In this document: piece after piece, positions 11,710 to 20,990 of the stretch | Numbering within the stretch: position 1 is the first letter of the stretch | Layout of the letters: every line of letters begins with the position of its first letter | Assembly: GCF_012927275.1 (NCBI RefSeq) | Contig: NZ_JABBGG010000001.1 | Span: forward strand, 682,001 to 746,000 | Length of the DNA stretch: 64,000 nucleotides | Direction of reading: 5' to 3' | Origin: Massilia polaris | GTDB taxonomy: Bacteria > Pseudomonadota > Gammaproteobacteria > Burkholderiales > Burkholderiaceae_D | Notes under the pieces: generated by a model | Database searches by the model: none | What the model saw: only the letters and a program-made list of their open reading frames with translations | Told to the model about the DNA's origin: nothing | Translations under genes and position numbers: made by a program

Positions 11710-13025
11710 CTCTGTTTTGCGGGCAGCACGGTGCCGCGGCACTCGCCAAATCCAATGCGGGCAGTGCCAGGCTTCTCGCACCAGCCGCGCATGATGACCG
11801 TATCGCCATCGAGCAGGTAGGTGCGGCTGTCGCCGTCCGGCAGGCTCAATGGTTCCTTGCCGCCCGACGTCAGCTCGATCAACGCGCCGGCCTGGTCGGG
11901 CGTCGGTCCGGACAAGGTCCCGCTGCCGAACAGGTCGCCCGGCTGTAAATTGCACCCGCCGACCGTGTGGTGCGCGAGCAGCTGCGCCACGGTCCAATAG
12001 GCGTGGCGGTAGCTGGTCGCAGACAGCTGCGCAGGCGCGCTGCCGGCCGAACGCATGCGTTCACTTTCAAGCAGCACCTGGAGTTGCACGTCGAAGGCGC
12101 CGCCGGCGCGGTTGGCGGGCGTATCCAGGTAAGGCAGCGGTTGCGGATCGCCTTCCGGCCGCGCGAACGGCACACGGTAAGGCGCCAGCGCCTCCAGCGT
12201 CACGATCCACGGCGACACGGTGGTCGCGAAGTTCTTCGACAGGAAAGGCCCGAGCGGCTGGTATTCCCAGGCCTGCACATCGCGCGCCGACCAGTCGTTC
12301 AACAGGCACAGCCCGAACACGTGCGACTCGGCCTGGTCCATCGGCACCGAGCTGCAGGACTGGTTCCCGGTCCCCACATAAATCCCCAGCTCCAGTTCGT
12401 AGTCAAGGCGCTTGCATGGTCCGAAGTCAGGTTCGGACTTCCCGGGCGCCATGGTCTGGCCAACCGGGCGATTGAAACCCTGGCCCGATACCTGGATTGA
12501 CGAGGCACGCCCGTGATAGCCGATCGGAACCCACTTATAGTTGGGCATCAACGGACTCTCGGGCCGGAACAGCTTGCCCACGCTGGTGGCGTGGTGGATC
12601 GAGGTGTAGAAGTCCGTGTAGTCGCCGATCTTCGCCGGCACGGTGTACTCGGCGTCCGATTGCGGAACCAGGCACGCGCTTAGCAGCTCGCGTTCGGGCG
12701 CGCCGGTGCGCAGTGCGCGGCTGAGGGCGAGCCGCAGCGCGCCCCATGCGTCGGGGCCCATCGCCATGAAGCGGTTCAGTGAACTGTCGCCGCATGCAGC
12801 CGCAAACCGCAGCGACTGTGGCGACAACGCAGCACGGCTGGCGGCCATGCGCAGGTCGACGATCTGGTCGCCAATCGCAACGCCGCCGCGGAAGGTCTCG
12901 TCGGATCCGGCGCGGCGGAATACCGCAAACGGCAGGTTCTGGATCGGGAAATCGGCGCCCGGCTGGTTGGCCGAGGCAACCCAGCTGCGCAACGCCGGCG
13001 CGTGGGTTTCGTTTAGCAATGACAT
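11706..13025 (-). CDS. fahA: Fumarylacetoacetase
   Basis: A 439-residue enzyme that hydrolyses fumarylacetoacetate to fumarate and acetoacetate, the last step of homogentisate breakdown. The catalytic and metal-binding motifs are present: YTDFYTSIHHATSVG (Asp and the general-base His), LELGIY with its two glutamates, and NDWSARDVQAWEYQPLGPF with the metal Asp. The open frame extends 20 codons further upstream. AAGGAG at 13031-13036 stands five bases before the ATG at 13025 and sets the start. It is the last gene of the operon, 17 bp after hmgA. No maleylacetoacetate isomerase gene is in this window. Confidence 0.96.
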   Translation of the reverse strand: MSLLNETHAPALRSWVASANQPGADFPIQNLPFAVFRRAGSDETFRGGVAIGDQIVDLRMAASRAALSPQSLRFAAACGDSSLNRFMAMGPDAWGALRLALSRALRTGAPERELLSACLVPQSDAEYTVPAKIGDYTDFYTSIHHATSVGKLFRPESPLMPNYKWVPIGYHGRASSIQVSGQGFNRPVGQTMAPGKSEPDFGPCKRLDYELELGIYVGTGNQSCSSVPMDQAESHVFGLCLLNDWSARDVQAWEYQPLGPFLSKNFATTVSPWIVTLEALAPYRVPFARPEGDPQPLPYLDTPANRAGGAFDVQLQVLLESERMRSAGSAPAQLSATSYRHAYWTVAQLLAHHTVGGCNLQPGDLFGSGTLSGPTPDQAGALIELTSGGKEPLSLPDGDSRTYLLDGDTVIMRGWCEKPGTARIGFGECRGTVLPAKQS

Positions 13026-13042
13026 GAATGCTCCTTGTGGTT

Positions 13043-14338
13043 TCAGCGCTGGGTTGGATCGAAGCGCTTTTCCAGCCCTTGCCAACAGTTGGCGTAGCTG
13101 GTTTGCAGTTGGGCCGACTCGAGCGCGTGAACGGTCGGGCGGATGACCGCCGGCGTTTCGAACATGAAGGCCATGGTGTCGGCCACGTAATGCGGCTTGC
13201 TGGTGTCGGCCACGCTGGCCTTGTCGAACGCCTCGGCATCGGGTCCATGGCCGCTCATGCAGTTATGCAGCGATGCGCCGCCGGGCGCGAAGCCCTCGGC
13301 CTTGGCGTCATAGGCGCCGTGGATCAGTCCCATGAACTCGCTGGCGAAGTTGCGGTGGAACCAGGGCGGGCGGAAGGTGTCCTCCGCGTTCAGCCAGCGC
13401 GGCGGGAAGATCACGAAATCGAGGGTGTCTACGCCGGGCGTGTCGCTCGGCGCCTGCAGCACCAGGAAGATCGACGGGTCAGGGTGGTCGTAGCTGATCG
13501 AACCGATGGTGTTGAAGCGGCGCAGGTCGTATTTGTAGGGCGCGTAGTTGCCGTGCCACGCGACCACGTCGAGCGGCGAGTGCCCGATCGCGGCGCGCCA
13601 CATGCGTCCCTGGAACTTGGCGACCAGTTCGAAGTCGCCCTCGCGGTCCTCGTAGCACGCCACCGGCGTGAGGAAGTCGCGCGGATTGGCAAGGCCATTC
13701 GATCCGATCACGCCCAGGTCCGGCAGGCGCAGCAGCGCGCCGTAGTTCTCGCACACGTAGCCGCGCGCGACAGGACCGTCGAGGCGTACCTGGAAGCGCA
13801 CCCCGCGCGGAATCACGGCGATCTCGTGCGGCTCCACCTGGAGCGTTCCCAGCTCGGTCGCAATCGTCAGTGCGCCCAGCTGCGGCACGATCAGCAGCTC
13901 GCCATCGGCGTTGTAGAAGTAGCGTCCTTCCATCGAGCGGTTCGCCGCGTACAGATGGATGGCGCAGCCGGCGCCGGCGGCGGGATTGCCGTTGCCGCCC
14001 ATGGTTACCAGGCCCTCGATGAAATCGGTCGGTCCATGCGGCAGCGGCAGCGGGTCCCAGCGCAGCTGGTTGGGTGAGACCGGCACGTCGTCGAAGCTGC
14101 TGACGATCCGGCCAGTTTCCGTGGCGGCGAACGGCCCGTGGATAGCCGCCGGGCGTATCCGATAGAGCCATGAGCGGCGGTTGGTATGGCGCGGCGCCGT
14201 GAAGGCGGTGCCGGACAACTGTTCGGCGTACAGCCCGTAAGGCGCGCGCTGTGGCGAGTTGCGCCCGGCCGGCAGTGCGCCGGGCAGGGCTTCGGTGGCG
14301 AATTCGTTGCCGAAGCCGGATTGATAATCGAGCTGCAT
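13043..14338 (-). CDS. hmgA: Homogentisate 1,2-dioxygenase
   Basis: A 431-residue Fe(II) ring-cleaving dioxygenase that turns homogentisate into maleylacetoacetate. It starts with the family-typical [20 protein letters not shown]. The iron site is visible: a His/Glu segment [14 protein letters not shown] and a second His in [10 protein letters not shown]. The frame is open much further upstream, but AGGAGG at about 14346 precedes ATG 14338 with eight bases between. It sits between the small DUF2783 gene and fahA in one minus-strand operon. Confidence 0.97.
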   Translation of the reverse strand: MQLDYQSGFGNEFATEALPGALPAGRNSPQRAPYGLYAEQLSGTAFTAPRHTNRRSWLYRIRPAAIHGPFAATETGRIVSSFDDVPVSPNQLRWDPLPLPHGPTDFIEGLVTMGGNGNPAAGAGCAIHLYAANRSMEGRYFYNADGELLIVPQLGALTIATELGTLQVEPHEIAVIPRGVRFQVRLDGPVARGYVCENYGALLRLPDLGVIGSNGLANPRDFLTPVACYEDREGDFELVAKFQGRMWRAAIGHSPLDVVAWHGNYAPYKYDLRRFNTIGSISYDHPDPSIFLVLQAPSDTPGVDTLDFVIFPPRWLNAEDTFRPPWFHRNFASEFMGLIHGAYDAKAEGFAPGGASLHNCMSGHGPDAEAFDKASVADTSKPHYVADTMAFMFETPAVIRPTVHALESAQLQTSYANCWQGLEKRFDPTQR

Positions 14339-14361
14339 GGGATGTCCTCCTGATGCGTTGT

Positions 14362-14541
14362 TCATTCCGCGAGGCCGGCGGCGGCATCGTCCACCATGCG
14401 CTCGACGGTGACGGGATCGCCGATCTGGCCGATCGCCAGCAGCGCGAAGCGGGCCAGGAACAGGGGCGACTTGTCCGCGCCCAGCTGGGTCATGGTCTTG
14501 CAAAGCCGCGTGTAGACGGCATCGAGTTCGCTGTCGTTCAT
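14362..14541 (-). CDS. DUF2783 small protein, likely hydroxylase coupling subunit (MhaB-like)
   Basis: A 59-residue acidic protein ([21 protein letters not shown]). Its ATG overlaps the stop of the upstream flavin hydroxylase (ATGA), with AAGGAG placed just before, so the two are translationally coupled. In Pseudomonas putida U the two-component 3-hydroxyphenylacetate 6-hydroxylase is described as a flavoprotein MhaA plus a very small coupling protein MhaB. Size, order and partner fit here. The link to MhaB is inference from context. The DUF2783 assignment rests on recognising the sequence type. Confidence 0.7.
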   Translation of the reverse strand: MNDSELDAVYTRLCKTMTQLGADKSPLFLARFALLAIGQIGDPVTVERMVDDAAAGLAE

Positions 14542-16247
14542 GAGAGCTCCTTGCTCGGTGATGGATGCAGCAGGTGTTCGACCGCGGCGGCGAGCTGGCC
14601 TGCGTCCGGCGCCTGCCAGCGGCCCAGCACATGGCCGTCGGGCCGGACCAGGTAGACGCTGCCCGGCGCCGCGCCATACATGGGGAACAGGCGGCCGGTG
14701 TCGTCCCATGCGCAGCGCGATGCCGGGTCCAGCGGACGTTCCTGCGCAATCGGAACCAGGGTCAGGTCAATGCCCCTGTACCGCATCGACTCCGCAAACG
14801 CGGCGAGCTGCGGCGGCGCCGTGGCGTCGGTCGTGAAGCAAAGCGCGGTAACGCCGCTGCCAGGCAGGTCGGTGACGTGGCCCGGCGATCCCTTGGCCGC
14901 ATTGAAGACCATGAGCGGGCACTCGGGCAGGACCGCGCCTGGCACAGGGCCCGCGCTCCACCCGTCCTGGTCCGCGATGTTCAGCGGCGAGCCGGTGTAC
15001 GTGATGGCGGAACTCTGGCGTGGATTGATCAGCGGGCGCACGCAAGCGTGCTTTGCGGCGAGGCCAAGTACGGCGGTGCGCATCAGTTCAAAGGCAAACG
15101 AGGGCGGCGCCATGAATTCGGTGCTCTTGGTGCCGTAGCCGAGGTTCTCGTGAGTCGCTGCGACTCGCTCGCTGGAGTAGCTGTCCAGCAGGCTCTCGCC
15201 GGCCAGCCCCTTGACCACGTATGCCAGCTTCCACGACACATTGTCCGCGTCGTCGATGCCCGAATTCGCACCGCGCACGCCGAAGATAGGCACCAGGTGG
15301 GCGGCGTCGCCAGCGAACATCACGCGGCCGTGGCGGTACTCCTCCAGCGTCAGCGCGTTCGCCTTGTACATCGTGATCCAGATGGGCGCCCACGGTCCGC
15401 TCTCGCCCATCATGTCGAGCAGGCTTTGCACGCGCGGCAGCACGTTTTCCGGCTTGACCGCTTCGTCCGCGTTTTCGCCGTCCTGCACCTGGTAGTCGAT
15501 GCGCCACACATTGTGCGGCTGCTTGTGCACCAGTACCGTCGATCCGGGATTGCATGGCGGGTCGAAGTAGGCCAGCCGCTCGGTCGGGCGCTCGCTTTCG
15601 AGCTTGATGTCGACGATGATGTAGCGGCCTTCATAGCTGGCGCCGCGCAGCGGCAGTCCCATCGCCTCGCGGATCGTGCTGCGCCCGCCGTCGCAGGCCA
15701 CCAGCCAATCGGCGTCCAGAGAGTAATTGCCCGCGGGCGTGTCCAGGCTGAGCGTGACGCCATCGTCACCGTGCTTGAAGCCGGTGACGCGCGCCTGCCA
15801 GCGGATGTCGATCAGGTGCGGGTACTTTTCGGCCGCCTCGAGCAGCAGTTCCTCGATGTGGTACTGGGCAAGGTTGACCATCGGCGGCAGCTTCTGGTTG
15901 TCGTCCTGCGGCATTTTAAAGTGCAGCACCTCGGTATCGCGGTAGAAGCTGCGCCCGCCAGTCCACGGCAGGCCGGTCTTGAGGAAGCCATCGAGGGCGC
16001 CAAGGCGTTCGATGATCTCCAGGCTGCGGCGCGAGATGCAGATCGCGCGGCTGCCCTGGCAGACCGAGTCGTCCGCTTCGATCAGCACCGAGGCGATGCC
16101 CTGGCGCGCCAGCCCGAGCGCGGTGGACAGGCCGACCGGCCCGCCCCCGACAATGGCTACCTTGTGGCGGATTGCCGCTTCCGGCGGCGGGATGCGGGCC
16201 GGGTACTGCCGGGCCGTGAACGGGTAGGGTGCAAATTCAATGGTCAT
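14538..16247 (-). CDS. FAD-dependent aromatic hydroxylase, likely 3-hydroxyphenylacetate 6-hydroxylase (MhaA-like)
   Basis: A 569-residue class A flavin monooxygenase. It shows the dinucleotide fold [21 protein letters not shown], the middle DG motif [16 protein letters not shown] and the second FAD motif [26 protein letters not shown]-terminal thioredoxin-like domain follows, as in MhpA/PheA-type hydroxylases. Directly downstream are a coupling-protein candidate, hmgA and fahA, so its product is most likely homogentisate, made from 3-hydroxyphenylacetate or a relative. A TTG start five codons upstream is possible, but AAGGAA overlaps it and serves ATG 16247. The exact substrate cannot be read from sequence. 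Confidence 0.82.
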   Translation of the reverse strand: MTIEFAPYPFTARQYPARIPPPEAAIRHKVAIVGGGPVGLSTALGLARQGIASVLIEADDSVCQGSRAICISRRSLEIIERLGALDGFLKTGLPWTGGRSFYRDTEVLHFKMPQDDNQKLPPMVNLAQYHIEELLLEAAEKYPHLIDIRWQARVTGFKHGDDGVTLSLDTPAGNYSLDADWLVACDGGRSTIREAMGLPLRGASYEGRYIIVDIKLESERPTERLAYFDPPCNPGSTVLVHKQPHNVWRIDYQVQDGENADEAVKPENVLPRVQSLLDMMGESGPWAPIWITMYKANALTLEEYRHGRVMFAGDAAHLVPIFGVRGANSGIDDADNVSWKLAYVVKGLAGESLLDSYSSERVAATHENLGYGTKSTEFMAPPSFAFELMRTAVLGLAAKHACVRPLINPRQSSAITYTGSPLNIADQDGWSAGPVPGAVLPECPLMVFNAAKGSPGHVTDLPGSGVTALCFTTDATAPPQLAAFAESMRYRGIDLTLVPIAQERPLDPASRCAWDDTGRLFPMYGAAPGSVYLVRPDGHVLGRWQAPDAGQLAAAVEHLLHPSPSKELS

Positions 16248-16258
16248 CGTCTTTTCCT

Positions 16259-17608
16259 TCAATGGTCGGTTTTCGGGCGCGCGCCGATCGGCAGCATCAG
16301 CACGATCACCGTGCCGGCCACCAGCAGGGCGCTGGCGTAGAACAGGCCGCCCGTAAAGCTCCCGGTCGCATCCTTGATCCAGCCGACCACCAGCGGATTA
16401 ATCGCCGAGCTCACGTTACCGGCCGCGTTAATGACAGCGATGCCGATCGCCTGCGCCTTCCAGCTCAGGGCCTGGTCGGGCGTGGTCCAGAAAATCGACA
16501 TGGCGGTGTACGAGCCGGCCGATGCCATGCAGATGCCAAGCATCTGCACCACCGGGTCGCCTGACAGCGCGGTGAACATCCAGCCGACGGCCGAGGCCAG
16601 CATCGGAATGACCAGGTGCCAGCGGCGCTCCTGCTTGCGGTCCGAACGGCGGCCCCACCAGATCATCGCCACGATGGTGACCACCTGCGGAATCGCGGCC
16701 AGCAGGCCGATGGTGCGGTTGCTGGCGTCGGCGCTGAAGCTCTTGACGATCAGCGGCGTCCACACCGCCACCATGGCCAGCGTATTCACCAGGCAGAAGT
16801 AGGCCAGCCCGAACTTGACCACGGCCGGGGAAGTCAGCTCGGCGAACAGGCTGGGTTCAGGCGCGGCGCCCCCTGGTACTGGCTGTTTGCGGACGCTCCG
16901 CAGGCTGCGTTCCAGCGTGCTTTTCTCGGCGGCGCTCAGCCACTTTGCGTCTTGCGGCTTGTCGTCGAGGTACCAGAACACGATCAGGCCGAGGATCGAC
17001 GACGGCAGGCCTTCCAGCATGAACAGCCACTGCCAGCCTTTCAGTCCCATCGCGCCATCGAGTTCGAGGATGTAGCCCGACACGGCCGATCCCAGCGCGG
17101 CGGTGACCGGCATCGCGATCATGAACAGCGCGTTGGCGCGGGCCCGGTAGGCGGGCGGGAACCAGAAGGTCAGGTACAGCAGCATCCCGGGCAGGAAGCC
17201 GGCTTCGGTGATGCCGACCAGGATGCGCAACAGATACAGGGTCTCCGGGCTGGTGGCGAACATGGTCGCGGTCGAGGCCAGGCCCCAGCCGATCATGATG
17301 GTCCCGATCCAGCGCCGCGCGCCGACCTTCGCCAGCGCGATATTGCTTGGTATGCCGAACGCGACGTAGGCGATGTAGAAGAGGGTAGTGGCGAGGCCGA
17401 ACTGGGTGGCGGAGAGGCCAAGGTCGGCGGACATCGTCAGCGCGGCGAAGCCGATGTTGATGCGGTCGAGGAAGGAGAAGACGAACAGCAGGAAGATAAA
17501 CCAGAGCAGGCGACGCGACACCTTGCCGATGACCTGTTGTTCGAGCTCGAGTTGCTGATGCGATGCGCCGCTGGATGGCGCCTGGATTAACGTGGTCACC
17601 GGTGGCAT
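16259..17608 (-). CDS. MFS transporter, anion:cation symporter family, probable aromatic acid carrier
   Basis: A 449-residue permease of 12 helices with the MFS signature region DRINIGFAALTMSADLGLS in the first part, RARANALF between helices 4 and 5, and WWGRRSDRKQERRWH in the middle loop. It resembles ACS-family carriers for phthalate, 4-hydroxyphenylacetate and sugar acids. It heads the operon and ends 11 bases before the hydroxylase start. The expected substrate is therefore a hydroxyphenylacetate-type compound; this is an inference from position. Confidence 0.85.
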   Translation of the reverse strand: MPPVTTLIQAPSSGASHQQLELEQQVIGKVSRRLLWFIFLLFVFSFLDRINIGFAALTMSADLGLSATQFGLATTLFYIAYVAFGIPSNIALAKVGARRWIGTIMIGWGLASTATMFATSPETLYLLRILVGITEAGFLPGMLLYLTFWFPPAYRARANALFMIAMPVTAALGSAVSGYILELDGAMGLKGWQWLFMLEGLPSSILGLIVFWYLDDKPQDAKWLSAAEKSTLERSLRSVRKQPVPGGAAPEPSLFAELTSPAVVKFGLAYFCLVNTLAMVAVWTPLIVKSFSADASNRTIGLLAAIPQVVTIVAMIWWGRRSDRKQERRWHLVIPMLASAVGWMFTALSGDPVVQMLGICMASAGSYTAMSIFWTTPDQALSWKAQAIGIAVINAAGNVSSAINPLVVGWIKDATGSFTGGLFYASALLVAGTVIVLMLPIGARPKTDH

Positions 17609-17722
17609 TGGGGGTCTCCTGATATCCGGTTGAGCTGGAGCCGCAACGAATATCGCGGCTTACCCTGACGTTTGTTTTTATTGTCGTCGTTAGCCGAGTA
17701 TGAGGATGGCCGATCCCGCTGT

Positions 17723-17743
17723 CTGTCCCCATTTTGGGTACAG
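17723..17743. promoter_or_regulatory. Operator-like inverted repeat upstream of the homogentisate operon
   Basis: CTGTCCCC and GGGTACAG face each other across ATTTT with one mismatch, a 21-bp near-palindrome. It lies between the MFS gene (start 17608) and the end of the LuxR-type gene (17755), about 115 bp upstream of the MFS start. Its size suits a dimeric regulator such as the LuxR protein next door. A terminator role is unlikely, since no T run follows on either side. Confidence 0.45.
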
Positions 17744-17754
17744 CCCGCACAGTC

Positions 17755-18573
17755 TCAGGGCTTGTCGGTGGACAGGCAGAGCGCGAACAATTGGCGCTGG
17801 CTGGAGATGCCGAGGCGCTGGTAAGCGCGCTTCTGGTAGGTGATGACGCTGGTGGGCTTGATGCCCATCAGGTCGGCGATTTCGGCGGCGGTGCGGCCTT
17901 CCAGCACGCCCCGGACGACGTCCAGTTCGCGTTTGGCCAGCGAGGGGCACAGGCGGCGCACCCGCGCCAGCATCAGCTGCGGGATGCCGAGTTGGTTCTG
18001 GCCGTGCATGACGTAGTGATGGCGCGCGGCGTGCCCGATCAGCGGCGCCAGCGCCTCGACCAGCGCGATCTCGCCCGGCTCGAAGTTGCCGTAGCTGCGG
18101 TCGCGGTAGAGGTTCACGGACAGCCAGATATGGTCGGCCGGCTGCACCATCAGCGACAGCCGGTCGCACACGTTCGGGTCGCTGTAGCATGCCGCGCGAT
18201 ACCCGGCGTGGTCGATATCGTCGGTGTTCTGCTGGTGGATGATCAGCGACGACCCGGAACTGGCCTGCGGTGCGGCCGTGATCACGCGCTGGTTCCCGTC
18301 GAGCAGGTAGTAGTGGCGCGCGTATGCATCGGCGACATCGCGCAGGAAGCGCCCGCCGCGATGGTCGGCCACCGAGACGGTGCGCGGGCGGTTGCCGAAT
18401 TCGTAGGCGAACACGGTGCACTGCGAAATCTTGGCCGGCTCGGCCAGCGTCTTCAGGACCTCGGCGGCGAATGTGGTGTTATCCGCCTGGCCGATCGCCG
18501 CCACCAGCCCTGTGACCCGAGACAAGTCGAGCAGGGCGGCGGGAGCGGGACGGTCAAGGGACCAGTAGCGCAT
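17755..18573 (-). CDS. LuxR family transcriptional regulator
   Basis: A 272-residue protein with a C-terminal LuxR helix-turn-helix: LAKRELDVVRGVLEGRTAAEIADLMGIKPTSVITYQKRAYQRLG. The N-terminal about 190 residues are a sensor-like domain without receiver motifs, so it is not a response regulator. Such proteins sit beside catabolic operons in Burkholderiales. It reads toward the MFS-hydroxylase-hmgA-fahA operon on the same strand with 146 bp between, so it probably controls that operon and perhaps itself. The effector is unknown. Confidence 0.82.
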   Translation of the reverse strand: MRYWSLDRPAPAALLDLSRVTGLVAAIGQADNTTFAAEVLKTLAEPAKISQCTVFAYEFGNRPRTVSVADHRGGRFLRDVADAYARHYYLLDGNQRVITAAPQASSGSSLIIHQQNTDDIDHAGYRAACYSDPNVCDRLSLMVQPADHIWLSVNLYRDRSYGNFEPGEIALVEALAPLIGHAARHHYVMHGQNQLGIPQLMLARVRRLCPSLAKRELDVVRGVLEGRTAAEIADLMGIKPTSVITYQKRAYQRLGISSQRQLFALCLSTDKP

Positions 18574-18813
18574 GGCGGGACAGGAAACGTAAATGATTCA
18601 TACCGTTTCAGGCTAGCACCTTAGTACGGTAGCGTCAAACGAGGTGGTCCGGCGCCCAGGTCGGACCAATCCCGGCGCGACCGCCCCGTTTGTCAAAGCA
18701 CGATGTGGTTGCGGGGTTCGGGAAGCGGGGCAAGTCGCGCTCGCCCAGCATTGTGCGCAGCTCCAGAGTTAGTGCTTGCTGCAGGCGCCCATCATTTTTC
18801 GCGCGGCGCGCCG

Positions 18814-19359
18814 CTAGCGTGTCAAAGCGAGATAGAGGCTGCCGAATAGAAAACCGAACAGCGCCGAAGATACGCACACAGCGCACCAAAGCCCAAACTG
18901 GTACAGCTCCTGCCGCTCTTTGCAGGCGCGCTGCTTGTCAAACGTCCGGCGATGTTTTGTCCTGCGGCACACGCAGTCGTCGGCCGAAGCGTATTTGTTG
19001 AAGCGCTCGCTGTAAACGTTCGCGCCCAGCAGCGATGCGATGTCGAACATAACACGGATCAGTTCTTCGGATGGGTCCCTTGCGCCCGCTATTCCGAAGC
19101 GGTCAAGGCGGACGCTGGCGCGCCTGGCGCTTTTCAGTCGAACCACCTGCTGGCCATGCGCCCTGAACGACACTGCCTTATCCAGGATCAACTTGTCGCA
19201 TCGATTAACTGCCGCCAGCCATGCTTCTACGGAGATCGGTGATGTCCGCAGCCCCTCATATGCAATGTAGACGTACGCGCTCAATTCGGCCTCCGCACTG
19301 ACAACGGGCAGTCGAGGATCAAACCGGATTTGATCTTTGATCGGCTTACGGGGATCCAC
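18814..19359 (-). CDS. Hypothetical protein with C-terminal membrane segment
   Basis: I do not recognise this 181-residue protein. The first 135 residues are soluble and basic. A cysteine-containing basic stretch (CVCRRTKHRRTFDKQRACK) follows. The end is one or two hydrophobic helices (FGLWCAVCVSSALFGFLFGSLYLAL). Base composition is less GC-rich than that of its neighbours, and nothing nearby suggests a role. The 240 bp between it and the luxR-type gene show no convincing gene. Confidence 0.5.
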   Translation of the reverse strand: MDPRKPIKDQIRFDPRLPVVSAEAELSAYVYIAYEGLRTSPISVEAWLAAVNRCDKLILDKAVSFRAHGQQVVRLKSARRASVRLDRFGIAGARDPSEELIRVMFDIASLLGANVYSERFNKYASADDCVCRRTKHRRTFDKQRACKERQELYQFGLWCAVCVSSALFGFLFGSLYLALTR

Positions 19360-19540
19360 CTGCCCTGGATGGATCTCTTGTAGGAATGTTCCTACCCCGC
19401 TGTACAGCCGTAAGCAGGGAGTGTGCCAGCTAGCGCGAACTTTTAAGAATCAAGGGCTTATGCGGGTAAGCGGGCAAATGGGGCCCGTGCCCGAATGAAA
19501 GATGTAAAAGATGGCGACACACTCGTTGGTCGTGCGACCG

Positions 19541-20041
19541 TCACGGCTTGGAAGCTCCGATCTGATCGAGCTCACGCTTGAGTGCCAATTTTTCGAGCTT
19601 CTCCATCGGGAGCGACTGGAAAAGATCGAGGCGATATTTGATTTCCCTGCAAACTTTTGCGAAGGCGTGCCGGACTTCCGCGTCGGTTCCGTGACAAAGC
19701 ACCGGATCTTCAAAGCGCCAATGCGCTGTGATCGGCTGGCCGGGCCATACCGGACACGGTTCGCCCGCCGCGGCGTCGCACACCGTGATCACGAAATCCA
19801 TGTGCGGGGCGGACGTCGCCTCGAACTCGTCCCACGACTTACTTCTCAGCTTCTCCAGCGAATATCCGAGCGAACTGAGTTCTTCGCACGCAAACGGATT
19901 GACCGTGCCGGTTGGATGGCTCCCTGCGCTGCAGGTTTTGAAGCGTCCACCGCTCGTCGCATTCAGCATGGCTTCGGCCATGATGCTGCGCGCCGCGTTC
20001 CCGGTGCAGAGGAACAAGACGTTGTACGTTTTGTCGTTCAT
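19541..20041 (-). CDS. Arsenate reductase / low-molecular-weight phosphatase family (ArsC)
   Basis: A 166-residue protein with the LMW phosphatase P-loop near the N-terminus (FLCTGNAARSIMAEAML). A later pair of cysteines eight residues apart (VCDAAAGEPC) matches the three-cysteine relay of thioredoxin-linked ArsC. The expected reaction is arsenate to arsenite. No arsR, arsB/acr3 or other ars gene is adjacent. The gene upstream is yghU, 35 bp away on the same strand, so it stands alone or with yghU. Confidence 0.82.
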   Translation of the reverse strand: MNDKTYNVLFLCTGNAARSIMAEAMLNATSGGRFKTCSAGSHPTGTVNPFACEELSSLGYSLEKLRSKSWDEFEATSAPHMDFVITVCDAAAGEPCPVWPGQPITAHWRFEDPVLCHGTDAEVRHAFAKVCREIKYRLDLFQSLPMEKLEKLALKRELDQIGASKP

Positions 20042-20076
20042 GGAAAACTCCTTGGCCTCAAGAAGAGAATATCTGA

Positions 20077-20919
20077 TCAGTCCAGATCCGAAGCGTCGTG
20101 CCGCTCCGGAACCTGTTCCTCCGGCTTCCCGCGCACGCGGTTAACCTTGCGGCCGCGGATAACGGCGGGACGTGCACCGACCTCGTCGGCCCAGCGCTTG
20201 ACGTTCTTGTAGTCGTGCACCGACAGGAATTCCGCCGCATCGTACAGTTTCCCCCGCACCATCCCGCCGTACCAGGGCCAAATCGCCATGTCGGCAATGG
20301 TGTACTGGTCGCCGGCGACGAAGCGATGCCCGGCCAGCTGACGGTCCAGGACGTCCAGCTGGCGCCTGGTTTCCATGGCATAGCGGTCGATCGGGTATTC
20401 GAACTTCTCGGGTGCGTAGGCATAGAAGTGACCGAAGCCGCCACCCAGGAAAGGTGCCGACCCCATCTGCCAGAACAGCCAGTTCATTGTCTCGGTGCGC
20501 GCCGCCGTTTCCTTCGGCAGGAAGGCGTCGAATTTCTCCGCCAGATACATCAGGATAGAGCCTGATTCGAACACGCGCAGCGGTTCGTCGCCGCTATGGT
20601 CGACCAGCGCCGGGATCTTCGAGTTCGGATTGATGTCGACGAAGCCGCTCGAAAATTGGTCGCCTTCGTTGATCCGGATGAGCCAGGCGTCGTACTCGGC
20701 GCCGGTATGGCCCAGCGCGAGCAGCTCTTCCAGCATGATCCCGACCTTCACCCCGTTCGGCGTCGCCAGCGAATACAGTTGCAGCGGATGCGTGCCTACC
20801 GGCAGGGCCTTGTCATGGGTAGGGCCGGCGACCGGGCGGTTGATGTTCGCAAACGTCCCCCCCGACGACGCGGGAGGAACCCAGACAGCTGGCGGAACAT
20901 ACTTCGCTTGGTCAGTCAT
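20077..20919 (-). CDS. yghU: Glutathione S-transferase-like disulfide-bond oxidoreductase YghU
   Basis: A 280-residue protein with a Nu-class glutathione transferase fold. The glutathione-contact segments are TPNGVKVGIMLEE, INPNSKIPAL and VFESGSILMYLAEK. The YghU-typical FWQMGSAPFLGGGFGHFY and YTIADMAIWPW follow. YghU has disulfide reductase and peroxidase activity with glutathione. Two ATG codons lie six bases apart; GAGGAG stands six bases before the second (20919), which I chose. It is followed by the arsC-like gene. Confidence 0.92.
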   Translation of the reverse strand: MTDQAKYVPPAVWVPPASSGGTFANINRPVAGPTHDKALPVGTHPLQLYSLATPNGVKVGIMLEELLALGHTGAEYDAWLIRINEGDQFSSGFVDINPNSKIPALVDHSGDEPLRVFESGSILMYLAEKFDAFLPKETAARTETMNWLFWQMGSAPFLGGGFGHFYAYAPEKFEYPIDRYAMETRRQLDVLDRQLAGHRFVAGDQYTIADMAIWPWYGGMVRGKLYDAAEFLSVHDYKNVKRWADEVGARPAVIRGRKVNRVRGKPEEQVPERHDASDLD

Positions 20920-20990
20920 CAACATCTCCTCGAACCTGTGATGCTGGACATTCTAGCCGCGACGGTGGCCACAGGTACGTGCACGATATT

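Noticed and set aside
18635-18889. An 84-codon minus-strand frame overlapping the end of the hypothetical gene at 18814.
   Set aside because: It overlaps a more protein-like gene, has no start signal, and has a composition typical of chance frames.
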